Assembly: GCF_030409875.1 (NCBI RefSeq)
Contig: NZ_JAUFQR010000003.1
Span: forward strand, 186,001-250,000
Direction: 5' to 3'
Source of the DNA: Chryseobacterium tructae
GTDB taxonomy: Bacteria > Bacteroidota > Bacteroidia > Flavobacteriales > Weeksellaceae
DNA length: 64,000 nt
Shown: one piece after another, positions 39,275-48,467 of the stretch
How positions within the stretch are numbered: position 1 is the first letter of the stretch
How the letters are laid out: each line of letters opens with the position of its first letter
Made by a program: the position numbers and the translations under genes
Notes under the pieces: generated by a model
Seen by the model: the letters and a program-made list of their open reading frames with translations, nothing else
The model's database searches: none
What the model was told of the DNA's origin: nothing

Positions 39275-40237
39275 ATGAAAATTCTTTTCCATGAGGATGA
39301 ACTCAATTACAGAGGAACTTCCATAGCAGTATATGATTATGCAGATTTCAATGAGAGATATCTGGGAAATGAGTCTATCATTGTATACAATAAAAATTCA
39401 AAGACCAACCATCCGCTGGGTGTTGAAAAATTTGAAAAAAGATTCCGTGTACACGGCTATTCAGACTTCAGCGAAGTAGATCAGCTGATCCGTGAGCAGA
39501 ATATAGACCTTTTTTATGCTATTAAAAACGGTAATATAGATGGTATAGATACTAAGGAATGTAAATCTGCAATACACAGTGTTTTCAAACATTTTGAGCC
39601 TCACGGGGATGTTTACGCCTATGTCTCCGAGTGGCTGAGCCAGGAAATGACGGGTTCAAAATATCCTTATGTTCCCCACATGGTCAATTTTGATTCCCAA
39701 ACCCATGAGGATCTGAGAGCAGAATTCAATATTCCTCCAAAGGCAAAAGTATTCGGTTATTATGGCGGTCATATCAGCTTTAATATTCTTTTTGCCCAAA
39801 AGACCATTGAAAAGATTGCATCAAAATATAAGGATGTCTATTTCATTTTTATGGGTGTAGATCCGTTCATTAAAAAGAAGTGGTGGAAATCCGTTCCTTC
39901 AAACATTATATTTCTTCCGCCAAGTTCAGATATTATCATGAAGCAGAAATTCATCAATACCTGTAATGCCTTGCTTCATGCCCGTGAAAGAGGAGAAACT
40001 TTTGGAATTACCGTAGCTGAATTTGCCATCATGGGAAAACCTGTCATTGCTTTTGCCAATCCTCCGGAAAAAGCCCACATCACTCATTTACAGGATCAGG
40101 CTTATTATTATAATGACAGTAAGGAATTGCAGGATATTATTCTGGATGCAGACCTCACTTTATCCGCAAAAGAACTTTATGAAAAATTCCTACCTCATCC
40201 GGTGATGGATACTTTTAAAAAGATTTTTATTGATTAA
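39275..40237 (+). CDS. Family 4-like glycosyltransferase
   Basis: The 320-residue protein starts ILFHEDELNYRGTSIAVYDYADF, typical of GT-B enzymes that begin with a Rossmann fold. The C-terminal half has VFGYYGGHISFNILFAQKTIE, NTCNALLHARERGETFGITVAEFAIMGKPVIAF, where the E-x7-E-like segment that binds the nucleotide sugar is ETFGITVAE. It is shorter than most GT4 proteins. It lies 10 bases after the previous gene. Donor and acceptor are unknown. Confidence 0.82.
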   Translation: MKILFHEDELNYRGTSIAVYDYADFNERYLGNESIIVYNKNSKTNHPLGVEKFEKRFRVHGYSDFSEVDQLIREQNIDLFYAIKNGNIDGIDTKECKSAIHSVFKHFEPHGDVYAYVSEWLSQEMTGSKYPYVPHMVNFDSQTHEDLRAEFNIPPKAKVFGYYGGHISFNILFAQKTIEKIASKYKDVYFIFMGVDPFIKKKWWKSVPSNIIFLPPSSDIIMKQKFINTCNALLHARERGETFGITVAEFAIMGKPVIAFANPPEKAHITHLQDQAYYYNDSKELQDIILDADLTLSAKELYEKFLPHPVMDTFKKIFID

Positions 40238-40337
40238 AATATCATCTGAAAATCTGATAACAAATAATCATAAAAACGAAATTACTTTATCTATTTTAAA
40301 ATCTCTTAAAATAAACAGGCTCAATCCCGCTTAGAAC

Positions 40338-41477
40338 ATGAACATGAAAACAAAAATAATTAATTACATAATAGGTTTAATATTTTCAGTCTACTACTGT
40401 GTAAGTATTGCAACCTCTTATACCCTTATTATCGTTAAAAAAAGCGGTTGGTGTTTCGGAGACTGGATCATCAACTATCAGGACGGGGGCTTCAAAAGAA
40501 GAGGTCTCTTTGGTACTCTGTTTATAGGAATCAATGAACTTACCCAAATTAATCTTGAATATATTGTATTTGCATTTGTTGCATTACTATATACTGCTAT
40601 TTTTTATCTTTTGTTCAAACTCTTTTGGAATGAAAAGAACAATCTATTTGTCATCGCTTTAATTCTGCTTCCCACAGGCTTTGGTATGATGGTAAAAGAT
40701 CCCAATATTGCCACACGAAAGGAAATGCTTATCTTCTTTATGTATCTTGTCTACATTCTGTGTCTGCGTTCAAAAGTCATAATCAAAGATATCACGATCA
40801 CCTTCTTTATCATTATCTCCATGCTATCCCATGAAGCTACCTTCTTTTATTTACCATTTGTGGGATTAGCCTACTTTACAAAAAATGAAGGACTTCCTTC
40901 CGATAAGCTTAAAAGGATTGTGCTCTATCAGTTCCTACCAGCTCTCATCATCTTGATCTATCTTTATAAGTTTGGAGTCACCTTAAAGACAGACAATACA
41001 GTGGCATTCTTTAAAGCCCACGGATTAACGCTTGAAGAAATGGGTATTTTTGATTATAGTCCTAACTATGATGTTCTGGGATATTACAAGTCTCACCCTT
41101 ACGATTATCAAACTTACGGAATAAGTATATTGTTAGGAGCATTAACGGTGTATTTATATTGCAAATTCAATAAAGTTAAAATTAATAAAATATTCCTGAT
41201 TATACAGATCCTGTTTTTAATTCCATTGTTCTATATGGCAGTGGATTGGGGAAGATGGGTGAATATTTTCTTCTCACTTTTAACAATATTCCTTGCCTTG
41301 GAAGCAAAGGCTGTTCTAAGCAGAAAACAGGAAATCACTGCTGTTATATTAATTTTATTTAATCTTTCCTGGAGAATGATGTTGATCCTTCAGGGATTCT
41401 TAACTTTCTCCATGTTTGATGACCTTCTTAAACGTCTGTACTATTTTTTGTATTTTAGAATCACTAATTTGCTTTAA
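40338..41477 (+). CDS. Polytopic membrane protein of a glycan locus, function unassigned
   Basis: The 379-residue protein has about ten hydrophobic segments, beginning at residues 9-31. After the first segment, between residues 35 and 60, it has GDWIINYQDGGFKRRGLFG, a Gly-Phe-x-Arg-Arg-Gly motif that I associate with unclassified membrane proteins of polysaccharide clusters. Conserved-looking KDPNIATRKEM and LSHEATFFYLP follow. It could be a Wzy-like polymerase or a membrane GT-C transferase. ABC-dependent pathways do not normally need Wzy, so the role is open. Confidence 0.6.
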   Translation: MNMKTKIINYIIGLIFSVYYCVSIATSYTLIIVKKSGWCFGDWIINYQDGGFKRRGLFGTLFIGINELTQINLEYIVFAFVALLYTAIFYLLFKLFWNEKNNLFVIALILLPTGFGMMVKDPNIATRKEMLIFFMYLVYILCLRSKVIIKDITITFFIIISMLSHEATFFYLPFVGLAYFTKNEGLPSDKLKRIVLYQFLPALIILIYLYKFGVTLKTDNTVAFFKAHGLTLEEMGIFDYSPNYDVLGYYKSHPYDYQTYGISILLGALTVYLYCKFNKVKINKIFLIIQILFLIPLFYMAVDWGRWVNIFFSLLTIFLALEAKAVLSRKQEITAVILILFNLSWRMMLILQGFLTFSMFDDLLKRLYYFLYFRITNLL

Positions 41478-41521
41478 AATATGGGCGCTTCATCAGTCCT
41501 CAAATAATATTAAAATAAAAA

Positions 41522-42445
41522 ATGCCTGAGATTCATATTATCATTGTTACCTATAATGCCATGAAATGGGCGGAACGGTGTTTTAACAGTTTAAGAAAAT
41601 CGTCTGTTCCCATAAAATGTATCGTCATAGATAACGGATCTACAGACGGAACCCAGGAATACATAAAAACGCATTTCCCTGAAGTAGATCTCACCCAGTC
41701 TGAATCTAATCTTGGATTTGGAAAAGCCAATAATATAGGGATTGAGAAAGCTTATAAAAACGGGGCAGAGTTCTTCTATTTGATGAATCAGGATGCATGG
41801 CTGTATGAAAACAGCATGGAAAAAATGCTTGAAGTATATAATAGCCATCCCAACAAAGACGAAATTGGTATCATAAGCCCTATTCATATTGATGGCTCTG
41901 AAAAATATCTTGATATTTTCTTAGATCAGTATATTGCCAAGAACTACGAAAAAACAAGAATGATCTCTGATCTGTATTTTCAGACTTTAAAGCCTTATTA
42001 CGAAATTCATTTTGTAAATGCTGCTCATTGGTTGCTGCCAAAGAAAACAATAGAAACGATAGGCGGTTTCAACCCTTACTTTTTCCATTATGGAGAAGAT
42101 GATGAATATGTGAACAGGGTTCATTTTCATCAAAAGAAAGTACTGCTGGTTCCAGGGAGTAAAGTAGTTCATGATGGTGTACAGCTGCTTCACAAAATAG
42201 ATTTTACCAAATACGAAGATGTCCGTATCGAGATCAACACGCTGAATCCTAGCCTTCCTAACGCTTTACAACAAGAAAAGAAGGCATTAAAACAAAGTAT
42301 GTTTAAAAATCTGGTTACAGGAAATATCAGCAAGTACAAAGAATTATCTCTGAAGTATAAAAAAATAGCGCGAGATAGTGAAAAGATAAACAGCTTACGA
42401 AACCAATTGACCCAACCAGGGTCTAGTTTTCTGAATCTATCGTAA
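41522..42445 (+). CDS. Family 2 glycosyltransferase, rhamnosyltransferase-like
   Basis: The 307-residue protein shares long near-identical stretches with the gene at 36366: VTYNAMKWAERCFNSLR, VIDNGSTDGTQEYIK, NLGFGKANNIGIEKAYK, FFYLMNQDAWL and LEVYNSHPNK. It also has FVNAAHWLLPKKTIETIGGF. The C-terminal third, from about residue 230, differs. The two are paralogues that probably use the same donor on different acceptors. It follows the membrane protein and precedes asnB. Confidence 0.88.
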   Translation: MPEIHIIIVTYNAMKWAERCFNSLRKSSVPIKCIVIDNGSTDGTQEYIKTHFPEVDLTQSESNLGFGKANNIGIEKAYKNGAEFFYLMNQDAWLYENSMEKMLEVYNSHPNKDEIGIISPIHIDGSEKYLDIFLDQYIAKNYEKTRMISDLYFQTLKPYYEIHFVNAAHWLLPKKTIETIGGFNPYFFHYGEDDEYVNRVHFHQKKVLLVPGSKVVHDGVQLLHKIDFTKYEDVRIEINTLNPSLPNALQQEKKALKQSMFKNLVTGNISKYKELSLKYKKIARDSEKINSLRNQLTQPGSSFLNLS

Positions 42446-42491
42446 ATTAGCTGTACAAAAAGTGAAAATTAATGATGAAAAATAAAATATT

Positions 42492-44288
42492 ATGTGTGGA
42501 ATAGCGGGAATTATAAGCAGTAATGCCAGAAATTACCAGGAAGAAATCCGAAAGATGACAGATTCGCTGGTGCACCGGGGCCCGGATTCTTCTCACTATG
42601 AATTTTATGATAATGCCGCACTAGGCCACCGCCGACTTTCCATTATAGATCTTTCTGACAATGGGAAGCAACCTATGTTTTCCAATACCAAAAATGAATG
42701 TATAGTTCTCAATGGTGAAATATATGGCTATCAGGACATCAAAAAACAATATGCAGAATATCCTTATCATGGAGGTTCTGATACTGAAGTCATTCTTGCC
42801 ATGTATCAGAGAAAACAGGAAAACCTCATCCATGATCTTCCCGGGATGTTTGCATTTGCTATTTGGGATGAACAAAAACAACAGCTTTTCTGTGCAAGAG
42901 ATCGTTTCGGAGAAAAACCTTTCTATTATGCCATCGGTAAAAACAATGAATTTATTTTTGCTTCAGAAATTAAAGCCATTTTAGCTTCAGGACTTATTCA
43001 GCCCAAAGTAAGTTCACAGGCTCTCTCCCATTATCTTCAATATGGATATGTAAGCTCTCATCAGAGTATTTATAACAACATTTATACACTTCCACCAGCC
43101 CATCAACTTGTTTGGAAAGATGGAAAATTTACGGTTTCTCGCTACTATAGCATCCCTGCAAAAGATAGAGCCATCAACCTTTCCGATGCTAAGGAAGAGT
43201 TTTTGTATCTATTGAAAAATGCGGTCAAGAAACAGCTTATCGCAGATGTAGAAGTAGGAAGTTTCCTGAGTGGAGGATTAGATTCCTCATCTGTTGTAGC
43301 ATTGGTAGATGAATTTTTACCCCATCAGACTACGATCAGTTTCGGATATGATCATAAAGACAACGAACTGAAATATGCAAAGGAAATTGCAGACAAATAC
43401 AAAACCAACCACATTGAAGTTCATGAGAAGAAATCTGATCTTGTGACCTCCCTTTTAAAAATATCGCCGTTCTTCGATGAGCCTTTTGCAGATGCTTCCT
43501 TTATTCCTCATTATGAAATATGCAGAGCCGCAAGAAAGAACCTTACCGTTGTATTATCTGGAGATGTAGGCGATGAATTGTTTGGAGGGTACCATTTCTA
43601 TACCGTTGAAAATAAATTAAAGAAACATTTCAGCTATAAAAATATCATTGCTCAGTTTGGGTTAAAACTCTATCAGCAAATAAAACCAACTTCATTCCTT
43701 ACCCGGAAAAACATGGAATTTTCATCCATTATGGATTTCCATCTGAATGATGTGAGGAACGCCTTCAATAAGAAAGAGCGTGATCTTTTAGGGGTTTCAT
43801 CTGATTATCTGCAAACGTATAGCTTTACTCCCGATCCTGATTCCTTAAACGATATTATGAGAGTAGATCTGGAGAATTATGTTCCAGCTAATATGATGGT
43901 AAAATCAGATAGAATGGCGATGGCCAATTCTCTTGAAGTAAGAACACCATTTCTGGATCTGGACTTTGCAGAATTCTGCATCCAATTACCTGATCAGCTG
44001 AAGCTTAATGATAATAATGATAAAATTATCCTACGTGAAGCCATGGGTTCTTACTGGACGGAAACAATCAGAAAACGTCATAAACAAGGATTTGGTCTTG
44101 GGGTAAAAAGCTGGTTTGCTGAAGAAAACCTGATGAATTTTTCAAATGATCTGTTAAAAGACCCTAATCATAAGGTATTTAATTTTATAGACTTCAAAGC
44201 TGCTCAAAATTTCCTTGACAAGGATGAGAGACATTGGAATCTATTACAACTTGCTTTATGGGCGGATAATAACAAATCATATTTATAA
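42492..44288 (+). CDS. asnB: Glutamine-hydrolysing asparagine synthase-like amidotransferase
   Basis: The 598-residue protein has both enzyme halves. The N-terminal glutaminase uses Cys2 (MCGIAG), with MTDSLVHRGPDSS, GHRRLSIIDLS and LNGEIYG. The synthetase half has the pyrophosphate loop SGGLDSS at residues 260-266 and SGDVGDELFGGYH. In central metabolism AsnB makes asparagine. Inside O-antigen and capsule loci, close homologues amidate uronic acids. With UDP-glucose dehydrogenase in the same locus, uronamide formation is the more likely role here, by inference. Confidence 0.9.
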   Translation: MCGIAGIISSNARNYQEEIRKMTDSLVHRGPDSSHYEFYDNAALGHRRLSIIDLSDNGKQPMFSNTKNECIVLNGEIYGYQDIKKQYAEYPYHGGSDTEVILAMYQRKQENLIHDLPGMFAFAIWDEQKQQLFCARDRFGEKPFYYAIGKNNEFIFASEIKAILASGLIQPKVSSQALSHYLQYGYVSSHQSIYNNIYTLPPAHQLVWKDGKFTVSRYYSIPAKDRAINLSDAKEEFLYLLKNAVKKQLIADVEVGSFLSGGLDSSSVVALVDEFLPHQTTISFGYDHKDNELKYAKEIADKYKTNHIEVHEKKSDLVTSLLKISPFFDEPFADASFIPHYEICRAARKNLTVVLSGDVGDELFGGYHFYTVENKLKKHFSYKNIIAQFGLKLYQQIKPTSFLTRKNMEFSSIMDFHLNDVRNAFNKKERDLLGVSSDYLQTYSFTPDPDSLNDIMRVDLENYVPANMMVKSDRMAMANSLEVRTPFLDLDFAEFCIQLPDQLKLNDNNDKIILREAMGSYWTETIRKRHKQGFGLGVKSWFAEENLMNFSNDLLKDPNHKVFNFIDFKAAQNFLDKDERHWNLLQLALWADNNKSYL

Positions 44289-44330
44289 TTCAATAATTAT
44301 TTTTAAACACAAAGCCTAAAAAAAATTCAT

Positions 44331-45149
44331 ATGCCTAACTACTTGCGATCCCTTCATAGTATCTTATTTAAAGAAACACCTATCAGCTTCATCAAAAGAA
44401 AGCTGAACATTTCCTATCTTGATAACCGTAAACTTTTCACCATTCATTATAATAACAGAAAAACCAGGATTTATCTTAATAAAAAGTTTGGTTTTGTTGA
44501 TCTGTATATTTTTGAAAATGGCATCTATGAGAAGTATATTATTGATGATATAAGATCTGTTCTTACCCAAGACAAAGTATTGTTGGACATAGGAGCCAAT
44601 ATTGGGCAACATAGTTTACTTCTAGCTCCTTATTGTAAACAGGTCTATTCATTTGAGCCTATTCCCGATGTCTATCATGAGTTTAACGAAAGTATCAAAA
44701 AAAACAATTATACAAACATTAAGCTCTTCAATACAGCTATTGGAGGTTCTTCAGAAGTAAAGTCATTTAATTATGTTGCAGGACATGCAGGAATGAGCTC
44801 ATTTATTGAAAGCAAGAATCCTGGAAAAAAATTGATCAATGTTCAGATAGAGCCTCTTAAAAAAATGATATCTGATGCTAAGTTTGATGTTGTGAAAATG
44901 GATGTTGAGGGATATGAAGCGGTTGTCATTCTGGAAAACAAAGATATCTTCCTAAAAAACAGACCTATTTTATTTATGGAATTTTGTCCGGCTGCTATTG
45001 ATGAACAGGGAGAGCATACTTCTAAGGACTTGCTTCAGTTCTTTTTTGATAATCAGTTTAAAGTATACAGCAGAGTACATAAAAAAGAATTTTTTGCTAT
45101 CGAACAGGAATTGTTCGTTAATGATAACTTAATTATTACTCCCCTTTAG
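44331..45149 (+). CDS. FkbM-family methyltransferase
   Basis: The 272-residue protein has the SAM-binding motif VLLDIGANIGQHSLLLA near residues 83-99, VYSFEPIPDVYHEF, then the FkbM-type KFDVVKMDVEGYEAVVI and PILFMEFCP. FkbM proteins put O-methyl groups on polyketides and on sugars. In this context it most likely methylates a sugar residue of the glycan, which could also serve as a chain-ending signal for the Wzt domain. That second point is speculation. Confidence 0.85.
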   Translation: MPNYLRSLHSILFKETPISFIKRKLNISYLDNRKLFTIHYNNRKTRIYLNKKFGFVDLYIFENGIYEKYIIDDIRSVLTQDKVLLDIGANIGQHSLLLAPYCKQVYSFEPIPDVYHEFNESIKKNNYTNIKLFNTAIGGSSEVKSFNYVAGHAGMSSFIESKNPGKKLINVQIEPLKKMISDAKFDVVKMDVEGYEAVVILENKDIFLKNRPILFMEFCPAAIDEQGEHTSKDLLQFFFDNQFKVYSRVHKKEFFAIEQELFVNDNLIITPL

Positions 45150-45153
45150 GTTC

Positions 45154-46089
45154 ATGAAGATCTCCGTAATTATTCCCGTATACAATGCCGAAAAATATAT
45201 TTTAAAAGCTGTAGAATCTGCTTTACAGTTTGAGGAAGTTTCTGAAGTAATTTTAGTAGAAGATCAATCACCAGATAATGCACTTCAGATATGCAGCGAA
45301 CTGGCTCAAAAATATAGTAAAGTAAAACTTTTCCAACATCCGGATAAAGGAAACCATGGTGCAGGAGCATCAAGAAACCTTGGTATAGAAAAAGCCACAG
45401 GTAATTTTATTGCCTTTCTTGATGCAGACGATCATTACCTTCCTAATCGATTTGATGCTGAAAAAGAGCTTTTCAAAGACTCAAAGATAGATGGGGTATT
45501 CAATGCTATTGGTACTGAATATTTAACAGAAAAAGGGAAAGAAGAGTTTCAATCTAAATTTAAAGAAATATCCCTAAGTACAGTTAATTATCCTGCCGAG
45601 GGTGAAGAAGTATTTAAAGGACTCTTAAGCCTATCAACTAAAACTTTCGGTACTTCTTTCCATCTCAATTCACTTACGATTAGAAAGATTTCTCTGGAGT
45701 CTCACCATATACGATTCAATAAGGATCTTCGTGTACATCAGGACTCAGATTTCATTATCAAACTCGCATATCATTGTTATTTAAAAACAGGAAATATCAC
45801 AGAAGCTGTTGCTATGAGAGGTATTCATGACAATAACAGGATCACTAAAATTGTAAAATATTCTCCGCAATATAACCAGAGACAGTTTCTTTTATGGCAA
45901 TCTCTCAATCAATGGGCGATTTCCAATCAGATTCCCACAGAACCCAGAAAAAGAATCTATTTACTTTATAAATCATTTGATCTGTCCTTAAAGAAAGGCC
46001 TTCTCAAATACTTTAATATTTTAGGAGAAGTCCTTAAAAACCCAGAAATATTAAAGACCAAATACCGTTTCACTTACTCCAATAGATAA
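45154..46089 (+). CDS. Family 2 glycosyltransferase, tandem paralogue 1
   Basis: The 311-residue GT-A protein starts KISVIIPVYNAEKYILKAVES and has VEDQSPDNALQICSELA, GNHGAGASRNLGIEKATG and the DxD motif FLDADDHYLPNRF near residues 90-102. RVHQDSDFIIKLAYHC and AMRGIHDNNRITKI mark the acceptor half. It is closest to paralogue 2, which begins 2 bases after its stop codon. The two share sequence to the C-terminus (LKTKYRFTYS). Confidence 0.9.
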   Translation: MKISVIIPVYNAEKYILKAVESALQFEEVSEVILVEDQSPDNALQICSELAQKYSKVKLFQHPDKGNHGAGASRNLGIEKATGNFIAFLDADDHYLPNRFDAEKELFKDSKIDGVFNAIGTEYLTEKGKEEFQSKFKEISLSTVNYPAEGEEVFKGLLSLSTKTFGTSFHLNSLTIRKISLESHHIRFNKDLRVHQDSDFIIKLAYHCYLKTGNITEAVAMRGIHDNNRITKIVKYSPQYNQRQFLLWQSLNQWAISNQIPTEPRKRIYLLYKSFDLSLKKGLLKYFNILGEVLKNPEILKTKYRFTYSNR

Positions 46090-46090
46090 C

Positions 46091-47026
46091 ATGAAGATTT
46101 CCGTAATTATTCCTGTATACAATGCAGAAAAATATATATCAAAAGCTGTAGAATCTACTTTACAGTTTGATGAAGTCTATGAAGTCATCTTGGTAGAAGA
46201 TCAATCTCCTGATAATGCTCTTCAGGTATGTCGTGAGCTAGCCCAAAAATATGATCGGGTACAACTTTTCCAACATCCGGATAAAGGGAATCATGGTGCC
46301 GGAGCCAGTAGAAACTTGGGAATAGAAAAAGCAACCGGAGATTTTATAGCCTTTTTGGATGCAGATGATTATTTCTTACCTAATAGGTTTACTGCTGAAA
46401 AAGAACTTTTTAAAGATCCAAAAATAGACGGTGTTTTTAATGCCATTGGCACGGAATATTTAACTGAAAAAGGGAAGGAAGAGTTTATATCCAATATCAA
46501 TGATAGTGAACTTTTAACTGTTAATTATGCAGCAGAAGGCAATGAAGTGTTCAGAGGCCTATTAGGACTTACTTCCAGAGTCTTTGGTTCATTTTTTACT
46601 TTAGATGCTCTTACCGTGAGAAGACATTCGCTTGAATCTAAAAAATTAAGATTTAATGAAGCTCTTCGCCTTCATCAGGATTCAGATTTTATTATTAAAC
46701 TCGCCCATCAATGTCATTTAAAATCCGGCATTATAGATCTCCCGGTGGCTATGAGAGGAATGCATGATGATAACAGGATCACCAAAATAATAAAGTATTC
46801 TCCACAATATAATCAACGACAGTTTCTTTTTTGGAATTCCCTTTACGAATGGTCTACTACTCTAGCTCTTGAAACAGATGTGGCGCAGCACATCTATCTT
46901 CAGAAAAAAGCATTCGAACTTTCAGGAAAAAAAGGAGTATCAAAAACAATGGGATTGTTGGCTGCTATTTTTAAAAACCCTAATATATTAAAAACAAAGT
47001 ATAGATTCACCTATTCTCATTCATAA
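46091..47026 (+). CDS. Family 2 glycosyltransferase, tandem paralogue 2
   Basis: The 311-residue protein is nearly superimposable on paralogue 1 over its whole length, with the same VEDQSPDNALQ, GNHGAGASRNLGIEKATGDF and FLDADDYFLPNRF motifs. It differs mostly in the middle (residues 140-200) and at 245-290. The equal length and head-to-tail arrangement indicate a tandem duplication. The products may add successive residues of the same sugar. About 260 bases without a gene follow. Confidence 0.9.
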   Translation: MKISVIIPVYNAEKYISKAVESTLQFDEVYEVILVEDQSPDNALQVCRELAQKYDRVQLFQHPDKGNHGAGASRNLGIEKATGDFIAFLDADDYFLPNRFTAEKELFKDPKIDGVFNAIGTEYLTEKGKEEFISNINDSELLTVNYAAEGNEVFRGLLGLTSRVFGSFFTLDALTVRRHSLESKKLRFNEALRLHQDSDFIIKLAHQCHLKSGIIDLPVAMRGMHDDNRITKIIKYSPQYNQRQFLFWNSLYEWSTTLALETDVAQHIYLQKKAFELSGKKGVSKTMGLLAAIFKNPNILKTKYRFTYSHS

Positions 47027-47287
47027 TATGTATTGGGCTTTTCTTTTCCAAAACCAGCAATAATAATTCCCACAAAAGAGGATTTTATTTTATTTTTTCA
47101 CTTTAAAATGAAGAATTTTTTGACATAAATCACTGCTGTGATTACATCTATGGTGTGTGTCGGCCATTTTATAGAAAAAAACAAAATCTTAATACCTTAA
47201 AATAAAATTAAAAGCTTAAATTTCGAATTCAAAAGGTACTAATAAAACGCAATTGTAATTCTAAATTTATTGTAAAAAGGAGAAGAA

Positions 47288-48231
47288 ATGAGGATCTCAG
47301 TAGTTATTCCCGTTTATAATGCAGAAAAGTTTGTTTCTCAGGCAGTAGACTCTGTTCTTCCGTTTGATGAAGTACACGAAATCATTCTGATTGAAGATAA
47401 GTCCCCGGACAACGCATTAAAAATATGTCACCAGCTAGCCGAAAAACATGAAAAAGTAAAACTCTACCAGCACCCGGATAAGGAAAACCATGGTGCCGGC
47501 CCAAGCAGAAACTTGGGAATAGAAAAATCAACCGGTGACTTTGTTGCCTTTCTCGATGCAGACGACTATTTCCTACCCAATAGATTCGATGCTGAAAAGG
47601 AATTATTTAAGGATCCAAAAGTCGAAGGAGTTTATGGAGCCCTTGGAGTACATTACTATTCTGAAAAAGCCAAAGAACAATACTACCAGTTATTTGGAGA
47701 CAGGCTAACCACAGTCTATAAAAAATACGAACCCAAAGATGTTTTTCCGGGACAGCTTCACATGTTGGGAAGTTTTGGACTGTTTAGTATTGATACCTTA
47801 ACAGTACGCAGGGAGTCTTTAATGAATAAAGTAAAACCATTATTCAAACCTCATTTAAGACTTCATGAAGACACGGAATTTCTATTTCGTCTTTCTTATT
47901 ATCTCGATCTTTATCCTGGAATTCTAGATAAAGCAATAGCTATAAGAGGGGTACATGAGAATAATAGAATCACAAAAGTAGATCTACGTGTCATAAATCC
48001 TGCAGTATCAAGGGCTATACTTTGGAAAGAAGTAGATCTTTGGTCGCAGACTGAAAACGAGATTTCCGAAGATGTCAGGATTCACATTAAAAGGATGCAC
48101 CGCAGCTTTGAAATTGCAAAAGCTCCTTTGCTAAAAAAATGGGGAATGATCATAAAAACTTCTTTACCGATTATCATAGCATAAGGTCTGGACTATATAA
48201 TATTAATTTCAGACATTCATTAATCTCTTAA
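47288..48231 (+). CDS. Family 2 glycosyltransferase, tandem paralogue 3 (frameshifted near 3' end)
   Basis: The N-terminus (RISVVIPVYNAEKFVSQAVDS, then LIEDKSPDNALKIC and FLDADDYFLPNRF) matches the other paralogues. The middle region GVYGALGVHYYSEKAKEQYY and FPGQLHMLGSFGLFSID is shared only with paralogue 4. The frame stops at 48184. Compared with paralogue 4, adding one A to the A-run at 48154-48158 restores FTDYHSIRSGLYNINFRHS and moves the end to 48231, about 315 residues. This comparison inside the window is good evidence for a missing base. Confidence 0.88.
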
Positions 48232-48467
48232 AAACTACAACCATAGATTACAACTTAAATTAAAACACAAAATCAAAAAAAGAATGCATTAAAAATTTCT
48301 GTTAAAATCATTTATTTCCTTTAATTCGGCAGAATTTTTGAATCAAAAATTAAAGAAACAATATATCTTTTTTTCCATAAAAAAATTTAGACATAAGTCT
48401 TTATAATTGATTATCTTGCAAAGCTTTTACACACACGAATGGTATAAAAAAATTAAGTTGACAAAAA

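Noticed and set aside
47027..47287. The gap between glycosyltransferase paralogues 2 and 3 as a decayed gene.
   Set aside because: The stretch is AT-rich with stops in all frames and no fragment resembling the paralogues.
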